Of a stretch of 64,000 nucleotides of DNA, positions 35,938 to 43,551 are shown one piece after another. This DNA comes from Candidatus Kuenenia stuttgartensis (GTDB lineage Bacteria; Planctomycetota; Planctomycetia; Pirellulales; UBA1268). Location: the NCBI GenBank assembly GCA_945891385.1, contig CAMDDJ010000002.1, positions 62,001 to 126,000 of the forward strand. The letters run 5' to 3'. Positions within the stretch are counted from its first letter, which is position 1. Every line of letters begins with the position of its first letter. The translations under genes and the position numbers were made by a program. Below the pieces are notes generated by a model. That model saw nothing but the letters and a program-made list of their open reading frames with translations, searched no databases and had not been told where the DNA came from.

Positions 35938-36777
35938 ATGAACGCGTTTGCTTCCCTGATGCCCTCGGCTTCTTCGATCATCCGGCTTGCCCTCGCAATC
36001 GGCCTCGTGCCCACAGCGGCCCTGGCCGTCGACACCTGGTCCGCCGACCACGGCGACATCGGGGTCGCCTACGACCCGGCCGATCCGACGGCATTCGAGA
36101 TGGAAGTGCACATTGAGCAAGGTGGCGTGGTGAATGGGGTGCCAATCACGAATCCCGCCGGCCAGGCCTTCGAGCCAGGCGACATCGTGATCGAGGTGCC
36201 GGCCACCGCCAATCTCCAGCGAATCGACAATCCGAACGGGTTCTGGACCGGCCTGGCCGCTGGCTACAACTTCACCGGCCCCCAATACAACGCCCTGGGC
36301 GTGCCGGTGGGTGCCAACCTCTGGGTGCTCTCCCCGACCGGGGCCGACGCCGACCACTACGGCACGCCGTTTCTGGGCTGGGCCACGGAAGAGGGATTCG
36401 ACGGCGAAAGCTTCGGCACCGTCACCTTCACCCCGACCTCGTTCGCCGCCCCGGCGGGCGCCACGATGGCGATCTACAACGGCAATACCCAGGAGTGGGT
36501 TCTCCAGGCCGGCGACACGACCTTCGTGGGCGACTCGTTCTCCGTGCCAGCCGAGGGCCACGTCCACCGAACGATCTTCTTTACCGAACCCGGTCTCTAC
36601 CAGGTGGGGATCCAGGCGGCCGGACTCAACGGGGCTACCTCGGTCAGCGGTTCGGCCGTGTATTCGTTCCAGGTTGTTCCCGAACCGGCCAGTTCGGCGC
36701 TGCTCGCCACCTCGGCCGCTGGACTTTTGGCCGGCTGGTGGCGGCTGCGGCGGCCCCGCCGGCGGCCTGCCGACTGA
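35938..36777 (+). CDS. PEP-CTERM surface protein, choice-of-anchor M type
   Basis: A 279-aa exported protein. The signal peptide ends TAALAVD. The mature part resembles the 'choice-of-anchor M' surface domain family, with DHGDIGVAYDP near the start and the closing block HVHRTIFFTEPGLYQVGIQAAG. A C-terminal VVPEPASSALLATSAAGLLAGWWRL with a basic RRPRRR tail is a clear PEP-CTERM signal. Family relatives in other phyla often accompany metal transporters, which agrees with the Fur/Zur-like operators just upstream. ATG 35938 follows GGAG; an upstream in-frame ATG would disrupt the signal peptide. Confidence 0.8.
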   Translation: MNAFASLMPSASSIIRLALAIGLVPTAALAVDTWSADHGDIGVAYDPADPTAFEMEVHIEQGGVVNGVPITNPAGQAFEPGDIVIEVPATANLQRIDNPNGFWTGLAAGYNFTGPQYNALGVPVGANLWVLSPTGADADHYGTPFLGWATEEGFDGESFGTVTFTPTSFAAPAGATMAIYNGNTQEWVLQAGDTTFVGDSFSVPAEGHVHRTIFFTEPGLYQVGIQAAGLNGATSVSGSAVYSFQVVPEPASSALLATSAAGLLAGWWRLRRPRRRPAD

Positions 36778-36871
36778 TTCGGCGATCCTGGGAGTTCGGC
36801 CTGTTAGGGCTGGGGAGATCGTGCGGTTCTTTTAGAGTCGAACCCGCCCGCCCCTCTCCCGAGGTTGCCGC

Positions 36872-37870
36872 ATGATTGCCGCCGCCCCAGCACGCCCCGC
36901 CCGGACCCGCAGGGCCAAAAGCAAGAAGGCCTTGCCCGCTGTTGGTTCCTCGCTCGACCGCTCCGCCCGGCTGATTGAGCTTCGTAGCCGGCGACAGGCA
37001 TTGTTTGCCCGGGAGATTGATTACATCCCCTGCCGAGAGTTCCTCAAGGCGGATGCCGAACGACTCGCAACCGATCCCCCGGAGGCAGCGCGCGAACCGC
37101 TGACCCGAGCCGAGCCTCCGCCGACCGCCGACCGCGGCACGCCCTACATCGCCAGCCTGTATCAAAACCGGCTGCTGACACGGGACGAAGAGCAATTTTA
37201 CTTCCGCCGGATGAACTGGCTGAAGTTCAAGGCAGCGACCACCCGCGGTCGGCTCGACCCCCGCCGAGCTTCGCTTCGCCAGATCGAACAGGTGGAGGGA
37301 TTGATCGCTGAGGCCGAGACCGTGAAGGCGATCTTGATCACCTCCAACCTCCGGCTGGTCGTCTCGATCGCGAAGAAGTTCGTCGATCCTAGTTGGTCAT
37401 TCGATGAACTCGTCAGCGAGGGCAACCTCGCCCTCATGCGGGCGGTCGAAAAATTTAACTTCGCGCTTGGTAACCGGTTCAGCACCTATGCCACGTATGC
37501 GATTCAGCGGCATTTCTTCCGGCTGTCGCATCGAGGTCGGCAGTTTCGCAAGCGGTTTACCAACGGTGACGAGTCGTTCCGAGATCGGGCCGAGGAGCCG
37601 TCCCAGGCCGAATATTGCTCCTCCGAACAGATCGCCTGGTTGAAGGATCTTTTCGACGGCTTCCTTTCGGAACTCGAGCCCCGCGAGCGACGGATCCTCG
37701 TCGCCCGATTCGGTTTCGACGGCAAACCGCCGCGGACCTTCCGCGAACTGGGTACGCAGATGGGGGTCTGCAAGGAGCGGATCCGTCAGATCCAGGGTCG
37801 GGCGATGGACAAACTTCGGGAACTCGCGGCCGAGGCCCGGCTTGAGCGAACGGTTGGCGATTGGCTCTGA
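36872..37870 (+). CDS. Sigma70-family sigma factor (RpoD-like)
   Basis: A 332-aa sigma factor. Region 2 contains NLRLVVSIAKKFVDPSWSFDELVSEG and RFSTYATYAIQRHFFRLSHR, close to primary sigma factors. Region 4 contains LEPRERRILVARFGFDG and MGVCKERIRQIQGRAMDKLRELA, with a clear helix-turn-helix. The N-terminal 100 residues are poorly conserved, basic and proline-rich. At 332 aa it is shorter than RpoD and is best seen as a planctomycete alternative sigma factor of group 2/3 type. The next gene, for a membrane protein, follows after 43 bases. Confidence 0.88.
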   Translation: MIAAAPARPARTRRAKSKKALPAVGSSLDRSARLIELRSRRQALFAREIDYIPCREFLKADAERLATDPPEAAREPLTRAEPPPTADRGTPYIASLYQNRLLTRDEEQFYFRRMNWLKFKAATTRGRLDPRRASLRQIEQVEGLIAEAETVKAILITSNLRLVVSIAKKFVDPSWSFDELVSEGNLALMRAVEKFNFALGNRFSTYATYAIQRHFFRLSHRGRQFRKRFTNGDESFRDRAEEPSQAEYCSSEQIAWLKDLFDGFLSELEPRERRILVARFGFDGKPPRTFRELGTQMGVCKERIRQIQGRAMDKLRELAAEARLERTVGDWL

Positions 37871-37913
37871 GCAGGCCGCAACGAGACGGCCCCGGGGCCG
37901 TTACACTGGAGCC

Positions 37914-38516
37914 ATGGCTGCTCCCCGTCGTCCATCCCGCCCCGAGCCGACCGCCGGCGATCGCCGTTGGCTCGTGATCGCAGCCGTCGTCGGATTGGTG
38001 GGCATCGCCGCCCTGACCTGGGCCCTCTGGCCGCGGGAAAACAAGCTTGCCGACCTCACGGTCATGCAGGGGCAATTTCTTTCCGCCGGTGGCAAACCGA
38101 CGTCTGCCGATATCCAGCGGGTGATCGCCACGGCCGACCGGATGAGTCGCGAGGAGCTCCGCGCCGCCTACCGGGCGGCCTTCGAGCAATGGCAAGAGAT
38201 TCGGGAGCAGTCGATCGACGCCGCGCTCGCCGCGACCGGCCCGGAGCGACAGCGGCTGGTCGACGAGTATCTCGATCGGATGCTGGCCTTCGGGGAATTG
38301 CTGCAGGCGATGAACCCCCGGGCAGGCCCGGACGGTGGAGGCTTTTTTCCCGGTCGGCGGCGCGGGCCGGACCAACAGCGGCCCGACGCCCCCGCCCCCG
38401 ACTCTCCCGAGGCGAAGGCCGAACAGGCCCGACGGGAACTCGCTGCCCGATTCGACGAGCTCGTGGCGGCCCGGGCCAAGGATCGCGGGATCGAACTGCC
38501 CCGGCCCCGGCGGTGA
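37914..38516 (+). CDS. Single-pass membrane protein, unknown
   Basis: A 200-aa protein. One transmembrane segment WLVIAAVVGLVGIAALTWALW (residues 20-40) is followed by a mostly helical, Arg/Glu/Ala-rich domain facing outward or into the cytoplasm, and a Pro-rich linker (DQQRPDAPAPDSPEAK) before a last helix. No known family was recognised. ATG 37914 has TGGA upstream. It follows the sigma factor closely and could be its membrane-bound regulator, but nothing in the sequence proves that. Confidence 0.6.
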   Translation: MAAPRRPSRPEPTAGDRRWLVIAAVVGLVGIAALTWALWPRENKLADLTVMQGQFLSAGGKPTSADIQRVIATADRMSREELRAAYRAAFEQWQEIREQSIDAALAATGPERQRLVDEYLDRMLAFGELLQAMNPRAGPDGGGFFPGRRRGPDQQRPDAPAPDSPEAKAEQARRELAARFDELVAARAKDRGIELPRPRR

Positions 38517-38633
38517 AGACTAGTCCGACGGCCGCGAACGCCTGGTCGATTCGGCCTTGCGACCACCGCGGGGCGTTTCCTAACCTCCCCACCCCATCGG
38601 GTTCCACCGATGGACCCGAGGGAGGCCAGGGCT

Positions 38634-39686
38634 ATGTCGATCGCGCTTGGAGAACTCGCAGCCGCCGTCGGCGGGCGGCTGGTCAGCGGTGACCCTGCCC
38701 TTCCCATCGTCGGTGCAGCCACCCTCGAGACGGTCACCGCCGGTGGCATCACGCTCGTCGATTCCCCAGACAAACTGCCGATGCTGGACAGGTCGCCGGC
38801 GGCCGCGGTCATCGTGCCGAGCGACTCCGGGAAGCTCTCGCTGCCGTCGATCGAGGTGGCCGATGTCCACGCCGCATTTGCCACGGTGATCCAGAGATTC
38901 CGTCCTCCCCGGACGATCCCGTGGTGCGGCATCAGCTCCCAGGCCGTGATCGATTCCTCGGCGCGGCTGGCCGCTGACGTCGCGGTCCATCCGCTGGCCT
39001 CGATCGGCCCCGACTGCGAACTCGCCGCCGGCGTGACGATCCACGCCGGCGTCTGCCTGATGGCCGGCTGTCGGATCGGTGCCGGAACCACGATCTTCCC
39101 CAATGCCGTGCTCTACGAGAATACGGTCGTGGGCGAGCGGTGCATCATCCACGCCGGAGCCGTGCTCGGTGCCTACGGCTTCGGCTATAAGGTGAGTGAG
39201 GGCCGCTATGCACTCTCGGCCCAGCTCGGCTGGGTCGAACTCGGTGACGAGGTCGAGGTGGGAGCAGGCACCACGATCGATCGCGGAACCTACGGTGGAA
39301 CCACGATCGGCCACGGCACGAAGCTCGACAATCTCGTGATGATCGCCCACAACTGCCGGCTCGGCCGCCACAACATGATCTGCTCACAGGTCGGTGTCGC
39401 CGGCAGCACCTCCACCGGCGACTGGGTCGTGATGGCGGGACAGGTAGGCGTGCGGGATCACGTGCACATCGGCGACCGAGCCGTGCTCGGCGCGAGGTCC
39501 GGGGTCTCCAACGACGTCGAGCCGGGCAAGACCGTGCTCGGCGAACCGGCCATCGATCTTCGCGACCGGAAGCTCCAGCTGGCCACCATCTCGAAGCTCC
39601 CAGAGATGCGGAAGGATCTCAAGTACCTGGCCGGACGGGTCGAAGCTCTGGAGCGGGCCTCATCCCCGGCCGCTGACGCCGCCTGA
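38634..39686 (+). CDS. lpxD: UDP-3-O-acylglucosamine N-acyltransferase
   Basis: A 350-aa enzyme of lipid A synthesis that adds the second hydroxyacyl chain to UDP-GlcN. The N-terminal uridine-binding domain (residues 1-100) is followed by a left-handed beta-helix of hexapeptide repeats (IGPDCELAAGVTIHAGVCL and following). The conserved block YGFGYKVSEG and the His in IAHNCRLGRHNMI are visible. The C-terminal helices end in KYLAGRVEALER. ATG 38634 with GGAGG upstream is preferred over 38610. The next gene is lpxI, 5 bases downstream, so this is a lipid A operon and implies an outer membrane with lipid A-like lipids. Confidence 0.92.
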   Translation: MSIALGELAAAVGGRLVSGDPALPIVGAATLETVTAGGITLVDSPDKLPMLDRSPAAAVIVPSDSGKLSLPSIEVADVHAAFATVIQRFRPPRTIPWCGISSQAVIDSSARLAADVAVHPLASIGPDCELAAGVTIHAGVCLMAGCRIGAGTTIFPNAVLYENTVVGERCIIHAGAVLGAYGFGYKVSEGRYALSAQLGWVELGDEVEVGAGTTIDRGTYGGTTIGHGTKLDNLVMIAHNCRLGRHNMICSQVGVAGSTSTGDWVVMAGQVGVRDHVHIGDRAVLGARSGVSNDVEPGKTVLGEPAIDLRDRKLQLATISKLPEMRKDLKYLAGRVEALERASSPAADAA

Positions 39687-39691
39687 TCGCG

Positions 39692-40621
39692 ATGCCCATG
39701 ACCGCGTCCTGCCCCACTGCCAGTTTTCCCGACCTCGGCGGCGAACGGATCGGCATCCTCGCCGGCTGGGGCCGTTTTCCCGTCGTCGTGGCCGAGGCGA
39801 TCCGCCGCCGCGGCGGCCGTCCGGCCATCCTGGCGATCCGCGGCCACGCCGATGCGGAACTCGCCCCCCTGGCCGATGTGGCCGGCGACGTCGGCGTGGC
39901 GGAGATCGGGGGGGCGATCGAGTTTTTTCGCCGCAACGGCGTCCGTCGGGCCACCATGGCTGGCAAGATCCACAAGGCCAAGCTCTTCACCCACCATGGA
40001 TGGCGGGAATATCTGCCCGACTGGACCGGAATCCGCACCTTCTGGCCCCACCTCGTCAGCCGCCGCCGCGACAACCGCGACGACTCGCTGCTCGGCGCGA
40101 TCGCAGCGGCGTTCGACAGGCGGGGCGTGACCATCTGCCCGGCGACCGACTTCGCGCCGGAACTCCTTGCTGAAGAAGGGCTGCTGGCCGGCCGGCCGCT
40201 CTCCGTCCGCCAAGCCGCCGATGTGGCGTTTGGCTGGCGACTGGCCAAAGAACTCGGCCGCCTCGACATTGGCCAGACGGTGGTCGTGAAAAATCGCGCC
40301 CCTCTTGCCCTCGAGGCGATCGAGGGCACCGACGCATGTATCCGGCGGGCTGGCCAGGTCTGCCCGGCTGGCGGCATGACGGTGGTCAAGGTGGCCAAGC
40401 CGCAGCAAGATCTGCGGTTCGACATGCCGACGATCGGAATCGGCACGCTTGAATCCCTCCGGGAGGCAGGCGCCCGGGTGCTGGCCATCGAGGCGGGCCG
40501 CACGATCCTCGTCGATCGCGGTCAGCTCGCCAGCTTCGCCAGCCAGCATGGCATTACCATCGCCAGTGTCTGCGATGCCGAAGGCGAGGCGGCGCTCGAC
40601 CTGGCCGCCGCGGCAGCCTGA
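39692..40621 (+). CDS. lpxI: UDP-2,3-diacylglucosamine pyrophosphatase LpxI
   Basis: A 309-aa enzyme of the LpxI (DUF1009) family that hydrolyses UDP-2,3-diacylglucosamine to lipid X, replacing LpxH. Family blocks are GILAGWGRFPVVVAEA at the N-terminus, GKIHKAKLF, RRRDNRDDSLLGAIA and VVKNRAPLALEAIEGTD. The C-terminal catalytic part contains VKVAKPQQDLRFDMPTIG with an acidic cluster typical of the family. It begins 5 bases after lpxD and is surely cotranscribed. The stop codon lies inside the first of three tandem 16-bp repeats. Confidence 0.93.
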   Translation: MPMTASCPTASFPDLGGERIGILAGWGRFPVVVAEAIRRRGGRPAILAIRGHADAELAPLADVAGDVGVAEIGGAIEFFRRNGVRRATMAGKIHKAKLFTHHGWREYLPDWTGIRTFWPHLVSRRRDNRDDSLLGAIAAAFDRRGVTICPATDFAPELLAEEGLLAGRPLSVRQAADVAFGWRLAKELGRLDIGQTVVVKNRAPLALEAIEGTDACIRRAGQVCPAGGMTVVKVAKPQQDLRFDMPTIGIGTLESLREAGARVLAIEAGRTILVDRGQLASFASQHGITIASVCDAEGEAALDLAAAAA

Positions 40622-40664
40622 TCACCCCGCGGCCTGATCACGCCGTATCCTGATCACCCCGTAT
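40617..40664. repeat. Three tandem 16-bp repeats with TGATCA core
   Basis: CCTGATCACCCCGCGG, CCTGATCACGCCGTAT and CCTGATCACCCCGTAT follow one another without gaps. They start at the lpxI stop and end 26 bases before the next gene. Each holds the palindrome TGATCA. The position suggests an operator array or a slipped-strand expansion in the promoter of the methyltransferase gene. Confidence 0.75.
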
Positions 40665-40690
40665 GCGGGCCCCGACGTATACTGCCGGGC

Positions 40691-41389
40691 ATGCGGGAAC
40701 TCGTCTGCATCGCCGTGCTCGGAGCCGCTGCCGCGGCGAATGCGCAGCCAGTTGCCATTCCACCGGCTCCAACCCACTACATGGGCCGCGAGATCGCCCA
40801 GACGATGCACTATACAGGCGCTCCGTGGCTCGTTCGTGAGAGCCGGCAGCGTGAGGAGGACTGCCGGCTGCTGATCGAAGCGCTCGCGATCAAGCCCGGC
40901 CAGTCCGTCTGCGACATCGGCTGCGGCAACGGTTTCTACACGCTCGAACTCGCGCGGCTCGTCGGCCCGAAAGGCACCGTCTATGCGGTTGACATCCAGC
41001 CGGAGATGCTGCGGATGCTGTCCCACCGCGCCTCGGAGACGGGACTCACCAACATCCGTCCGATTCTCGGCTCACCCGTCGATCCGCGGCTCCCGGCCGG
41101 TGAGCTCGACCTGATTCTCTGCGTCGACGTGTATCACGAATTCTCTCACCCGGCCGAGATGCTCGCCCGGCTTCGAGAAAGCCTCGCGGCCGATGGACGG
41201 CTCGTGTTGGCCGAGTTTCGCGGCGAGGATCCGGCCGTGCCCATCAAGCCGCTTCACAAGATGACCAAGGCTCAGGTGTGCAAGGAACTGGAGCCGGCCG
41301 GGTTCCGCCTGGAACGCGCCTTCGACCGCCTCCCCTGGCAGCATCTTTTGTTTTTTGCAAGTGTCCCGGTGGCTGAAGATCCGGAATAA
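40691..41389 (+). CDS. Exported SAM-dependent methyltransferase-fold protein
   Basis: A 232-aa protein. The N-terminus MRELVCIAVLGAAAAANAQP looks like a cleavable signal peptide. It is followed by a class I methyltransferase fold: motif I VCDIGCGNGFYTLELA near residue 76, motif post I VYAVDIQPEMLRM, and DLILCVDVYHEFSHP. Methyltransferases of this 'class I plus signal' type occur in planctomycetes and proteobacteria, but the substrate is unknown and export of SAM is puzzling. A terminator follows at its stop codon. Confidence 0.78.
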   Translation: MRELVCIAVLGAAAAANAQPVAIPPAPTHYMGREIAQTMHYTGAPWLVRESRQREEDCRLLIEALAIKPGQSVCDIGCGNGFYTLELARLVGPKGTVYAVDIQPEMLRMLSHRASETGLTNIRPILGSPVDPRLPAGELDLILCVDVYHEFSHPAEMLARLRESLAADGRLVLAEFRGEDPAVPIKPLHKMTKAQVCKELEPAGFRLERAFDRLPWQHLLFFASVPVAEDPE

Positions 41390-41424
41390 CCCGACTCAGC
41401 CGTGCCGGAGATCGGGTTTTTTCC
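41388..41424 (+). terminator. Intrinsic terminator
   Basis: The stem AACCCGA (41388-41394) pairs with TCGGGTT (41412-41418), followed by TTTT. It begins inside the methyltransferase stop codon and would end the lpxD-lpxI-methyltransferase transcript. Confidence 0.6.
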
Positions 41425-41590
41425 GGCAAAAGCAGGCTCTGCGGGCCCCAAAAAAACCGCTCAATTCGCTGGTCAGGCTGTTGCATCCAGCCCCCGACCG
41501 GGAGATACTTACGAGCGTCTCGGGCAAGCAGGTTCGAGGTTGTTCTGGCACGCGTTCGGAACCGCTTCGAGCACGAAAAGGACCTGCTCC

Positions 41591-42661
41591 ATGTCGATGC
41601 GACCACTGAGCTTTCGAGCCGCCGACTCGGCGGGCCGCGACCCGCGGGGCGGGTCGCTCGATCCGACCATTGTCGAAGACAGCGGCCCGTCGACCGCCGT
41701 CGCAGAGCCGAAATCGCCCTTCGGCTCAAATTGGGTGCTCGGATCCAATGCCGCCATGCGGCGGATTGCCAAGTCGATCGAACGAGCCGCCGAGGTCGAA
41801 TGCACTGTTCTGGTGGTGGGCGAAACGGGCACCGGCAAGGAGCTCTGGGCTCGCCTCCTGCATCGGAGCGGACCCCGGAAAAACAAGGCATTCATTCCGG
41901 TCAACTGCGCCGCGCTCACACCGACCCTCGCCGAGAGCCAACTCTTTGGCCATGAGAAGGGAGCCTTCACCGGTGCCGCGGGTCGTTCGCTGGGTATCTT
42001 CCGCGCAGCGGAAGGTGGCGTGGTGTTCCTTGACGAGATCGGCGAGATGCCCCCGGAGCTGCAGCCGAAATTGCTCCGTGTTCTGCAGCAGCGGGAGGTG
42101 ACCCCCGTCGGAGCCTCCGACCCGGTGCCGATCGACGTGCAGATCGTGGCCGCCACCAATCGAGACCTGGAAAACGAGGTCGAGAAGGGAAATTTCCGGG
42201 AAGATCTCTATTACCGGCTGAACATGATCGAGTTGCGGGTGCCCCCGCTGCGTGAGCGGACGGAAGACATCCCGTCGTTCATCGAATTTTTCTCCCAACG
42301 GTTCGCCGACCGGTATCACCTCGATCCCTGGGAATTCACGCCTGAAATGCTGGCTGAGTTCTGCGGCTACGAGTGGCCGGGCAACATCCGTCAACTCGAG
42401 CACGTGCTCGAGCAGTCGTATGTGCTTCAGACGACCCCCAAGGTGCCGGTCAAGACGTCCGCGGCAGCCCGGCAGAGCGACTCCGGTCGGCTGCCCTGCC
42501 TCGATCTGGCCAAGCTCCGCGAGCGGGCGATCCGTGAGGCGCTCGAGGTGACGCGTGGTCACAAGGCCAATGCCGCGAAACTGCTCGGCGTCCATGCCAA
42601 CACGATGACGCGGCTTCTCAAGGAACTCGAGGGGAGCACCGGCGGCGACACCGAAGTCTGA
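41591..42661 (+). CDS. Sigma54-dependent transcription activator
   Basis: A 356-aa bacterial enhancer-binding protein. The AAA+ domain is at about residues 45-280, with Walker A GETGTGKE, the sigma54-contact loop GAFTGA, Walker B VVFLDEIGEM and a sensor region AATNRDLE. The end is a Fis-like helix-turn-helix (ALEVTRGHKANAAKLLGVHANTMTRLLKEL). The N-terminus is only about 45 residues and has no receiver or GAF domain, so activity would be set by a partner or by expression, as in PspF. ATG 41591 follows AAGGA. No partner gene is adjacent and its targets are unknown. Confidence 0.9.
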   Translation: MSMRPLSFRAADSAGRDPRGGSLDPTIVEDSGPSTAVAEPKSPFGSNWVLGSNAAMRRIAKSIERAAEVECTVLVVGETGTGKELWARLLHRSGPRKNKAFIPVNCAALTPTLAESQLFGHEKGAFTGAAGRSLGIFRAAEGGVVFLDEIGEMPPELQPKLLRVLQQREVTPVGASDPVPIDVQIVAATNRDLENEVEKGNFREDLYYRLNMIELRVPPLRERTEDIPSFIEFFSQRFADRYHLDPWEFTPEMLAEFCGYEWPGNIRQLEHVLEQSYVLQTTPKVPVKTSAAARQSDSGRLPCLDLAKLRERAIREALEVTRGHKANAAKLLGVHANTMTRLLKELEGSTGGDTEV

Positions 42662-42705
42662 GTGGATGGTCGGCTGACGTCACTCGTTTCTGCCGCTGAC
42701 CGGGA

Positions 42706-43119
42706 TCATTTGATTCGACAGGTGCCCTCGTCGCAGCTGCCGGCAAACCGGTAGCGGTTTCGGGCGATTAGCCGATAGAGCCAGTCCCAGAGCGGCAGGC
42801 TGCCTGGAACGTGCAGCGGCACGGCCAGCGGCCAGAGGAGCGGCAGACGCCGGGTGAGATGCCTCCAGGCAATCGCCCCCGCCCGTGGTCGGCCGCCACG
42901 ATCGACCACCACCATCTCTTCGAGCAGCACGTCCCGCGGCAGTTCCGGGAAGTCGCGGGCCACGGCTGGGTCGTGCAGCGAGACGAGGGCGAGCCGACCG
43001 GTCGGGTCGAGCCGCCTCAGGATCGCCATCTGTCCCCTGCAGAAGCGGCACGTGCCGTCGTAGAGCACCGTGTCGCGGGCCGGGTGCGTTGCGGTAGTGG
43101 CGGGGAGAGGCACTGACAT
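42706..43119 (-). CDS. DCC-family thiol-disulfide oxidoreductase (DUF393)
   Basis: A 137-aa thioredoxin-fold-like protein. The family signature DGTCRFC (DxxCxxC) is near residues 21-27, the central block is LVSLHDP, and the later segment LPLLWPLAVPLHVPGSLPLWDWLYRLIARNRY is characteristic of DUF393. A redox or chaperone role is assumed for the family. The C-terminus holds two extra cysteines (SCDEGTC), possible metal or redox ligands. It is convergent with the sigma54 activator gene. Confidence 0.85.
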   Translation of the reverse strand: MSVPLPATTATHPARDTVLYDGTCRFCRGQMAILRRLDPTGRLALVSLHDPAVARDFPELPRDVLLEEMVVVDRGGRPRAGAIAWRHLTRRLPLLWPLAVPLHVPGSLPLWDWLYRLIARNRYRFAGSCDEGTCRIK

Positions 43120-43167
43120 GACCCTACGTCAACCGTCCGCCATGCCACCAGCTAACGGGCGGCAACC

Positions 43168-43401
43168 CTAGCGAAAATGCGATGGCGGAGCCGCGCCACC
43201 CAGCCTTGGTAATTGGCAGAAGTGGAGGATCGTCGCAGCCCCGACCGAGAGCAGCGTCCACGGCGCCCAATCGGGCGCCTGAAAGGTCGTCGCGTCTCCG
43301 CCCCCGCTCAATGGCACGATCTCAGCCGAGTCGATCAGGAGCATCTCCGCCCCGAGGACGCAGGCGAAAATGCCTCCCGCCAACAGAAAGCTCTTCCACA
43401 T
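43168..43401 (-). CDS. Small two-helix membrane protein
   Basis: A 77-aa protein. A first hydrophobic segment (SFLLAGGIFACVLGAEMLLI, residues 4-23) is followed by a polar loop of about 25 residues containing PDWAPW, and a second segment (TLLSVGAATILHFCQL). The layout and several positions match the 88-aa protein at 63115-63381, so they appear to be members of one small family. Function is unknown. It lies 48 bases from the DUF393 gene, in the same direction. Confidence 0.65.
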   Translation of the reverse strand: MWKSFLLAGGIFACVLGAEMLLIDSAEIVPLSGGGDATTFQAPDWAPWTLLSVGAATILHFCQLPRLGGAAPPSHFR

Positions 43402-43551
43402 CGCCCGAACCTCCGGCCTCCCGTTCGACCTGAACGCCGACTCCCACGGTCGTTGTCGAAGACATCGACGCTCACGACAGAGGACTCCAGTTGCCCGTCA
43501 GAGCTGCCGGTCATGCCGGTCGCACCGAGCAACGAGGTCAGCCTCCGCGAA

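Noticed and set aside
40617-40664. Possible CRISPR array
   Set aside because: The units are contiguous 16-mers without spacers, and no cas gene is present.
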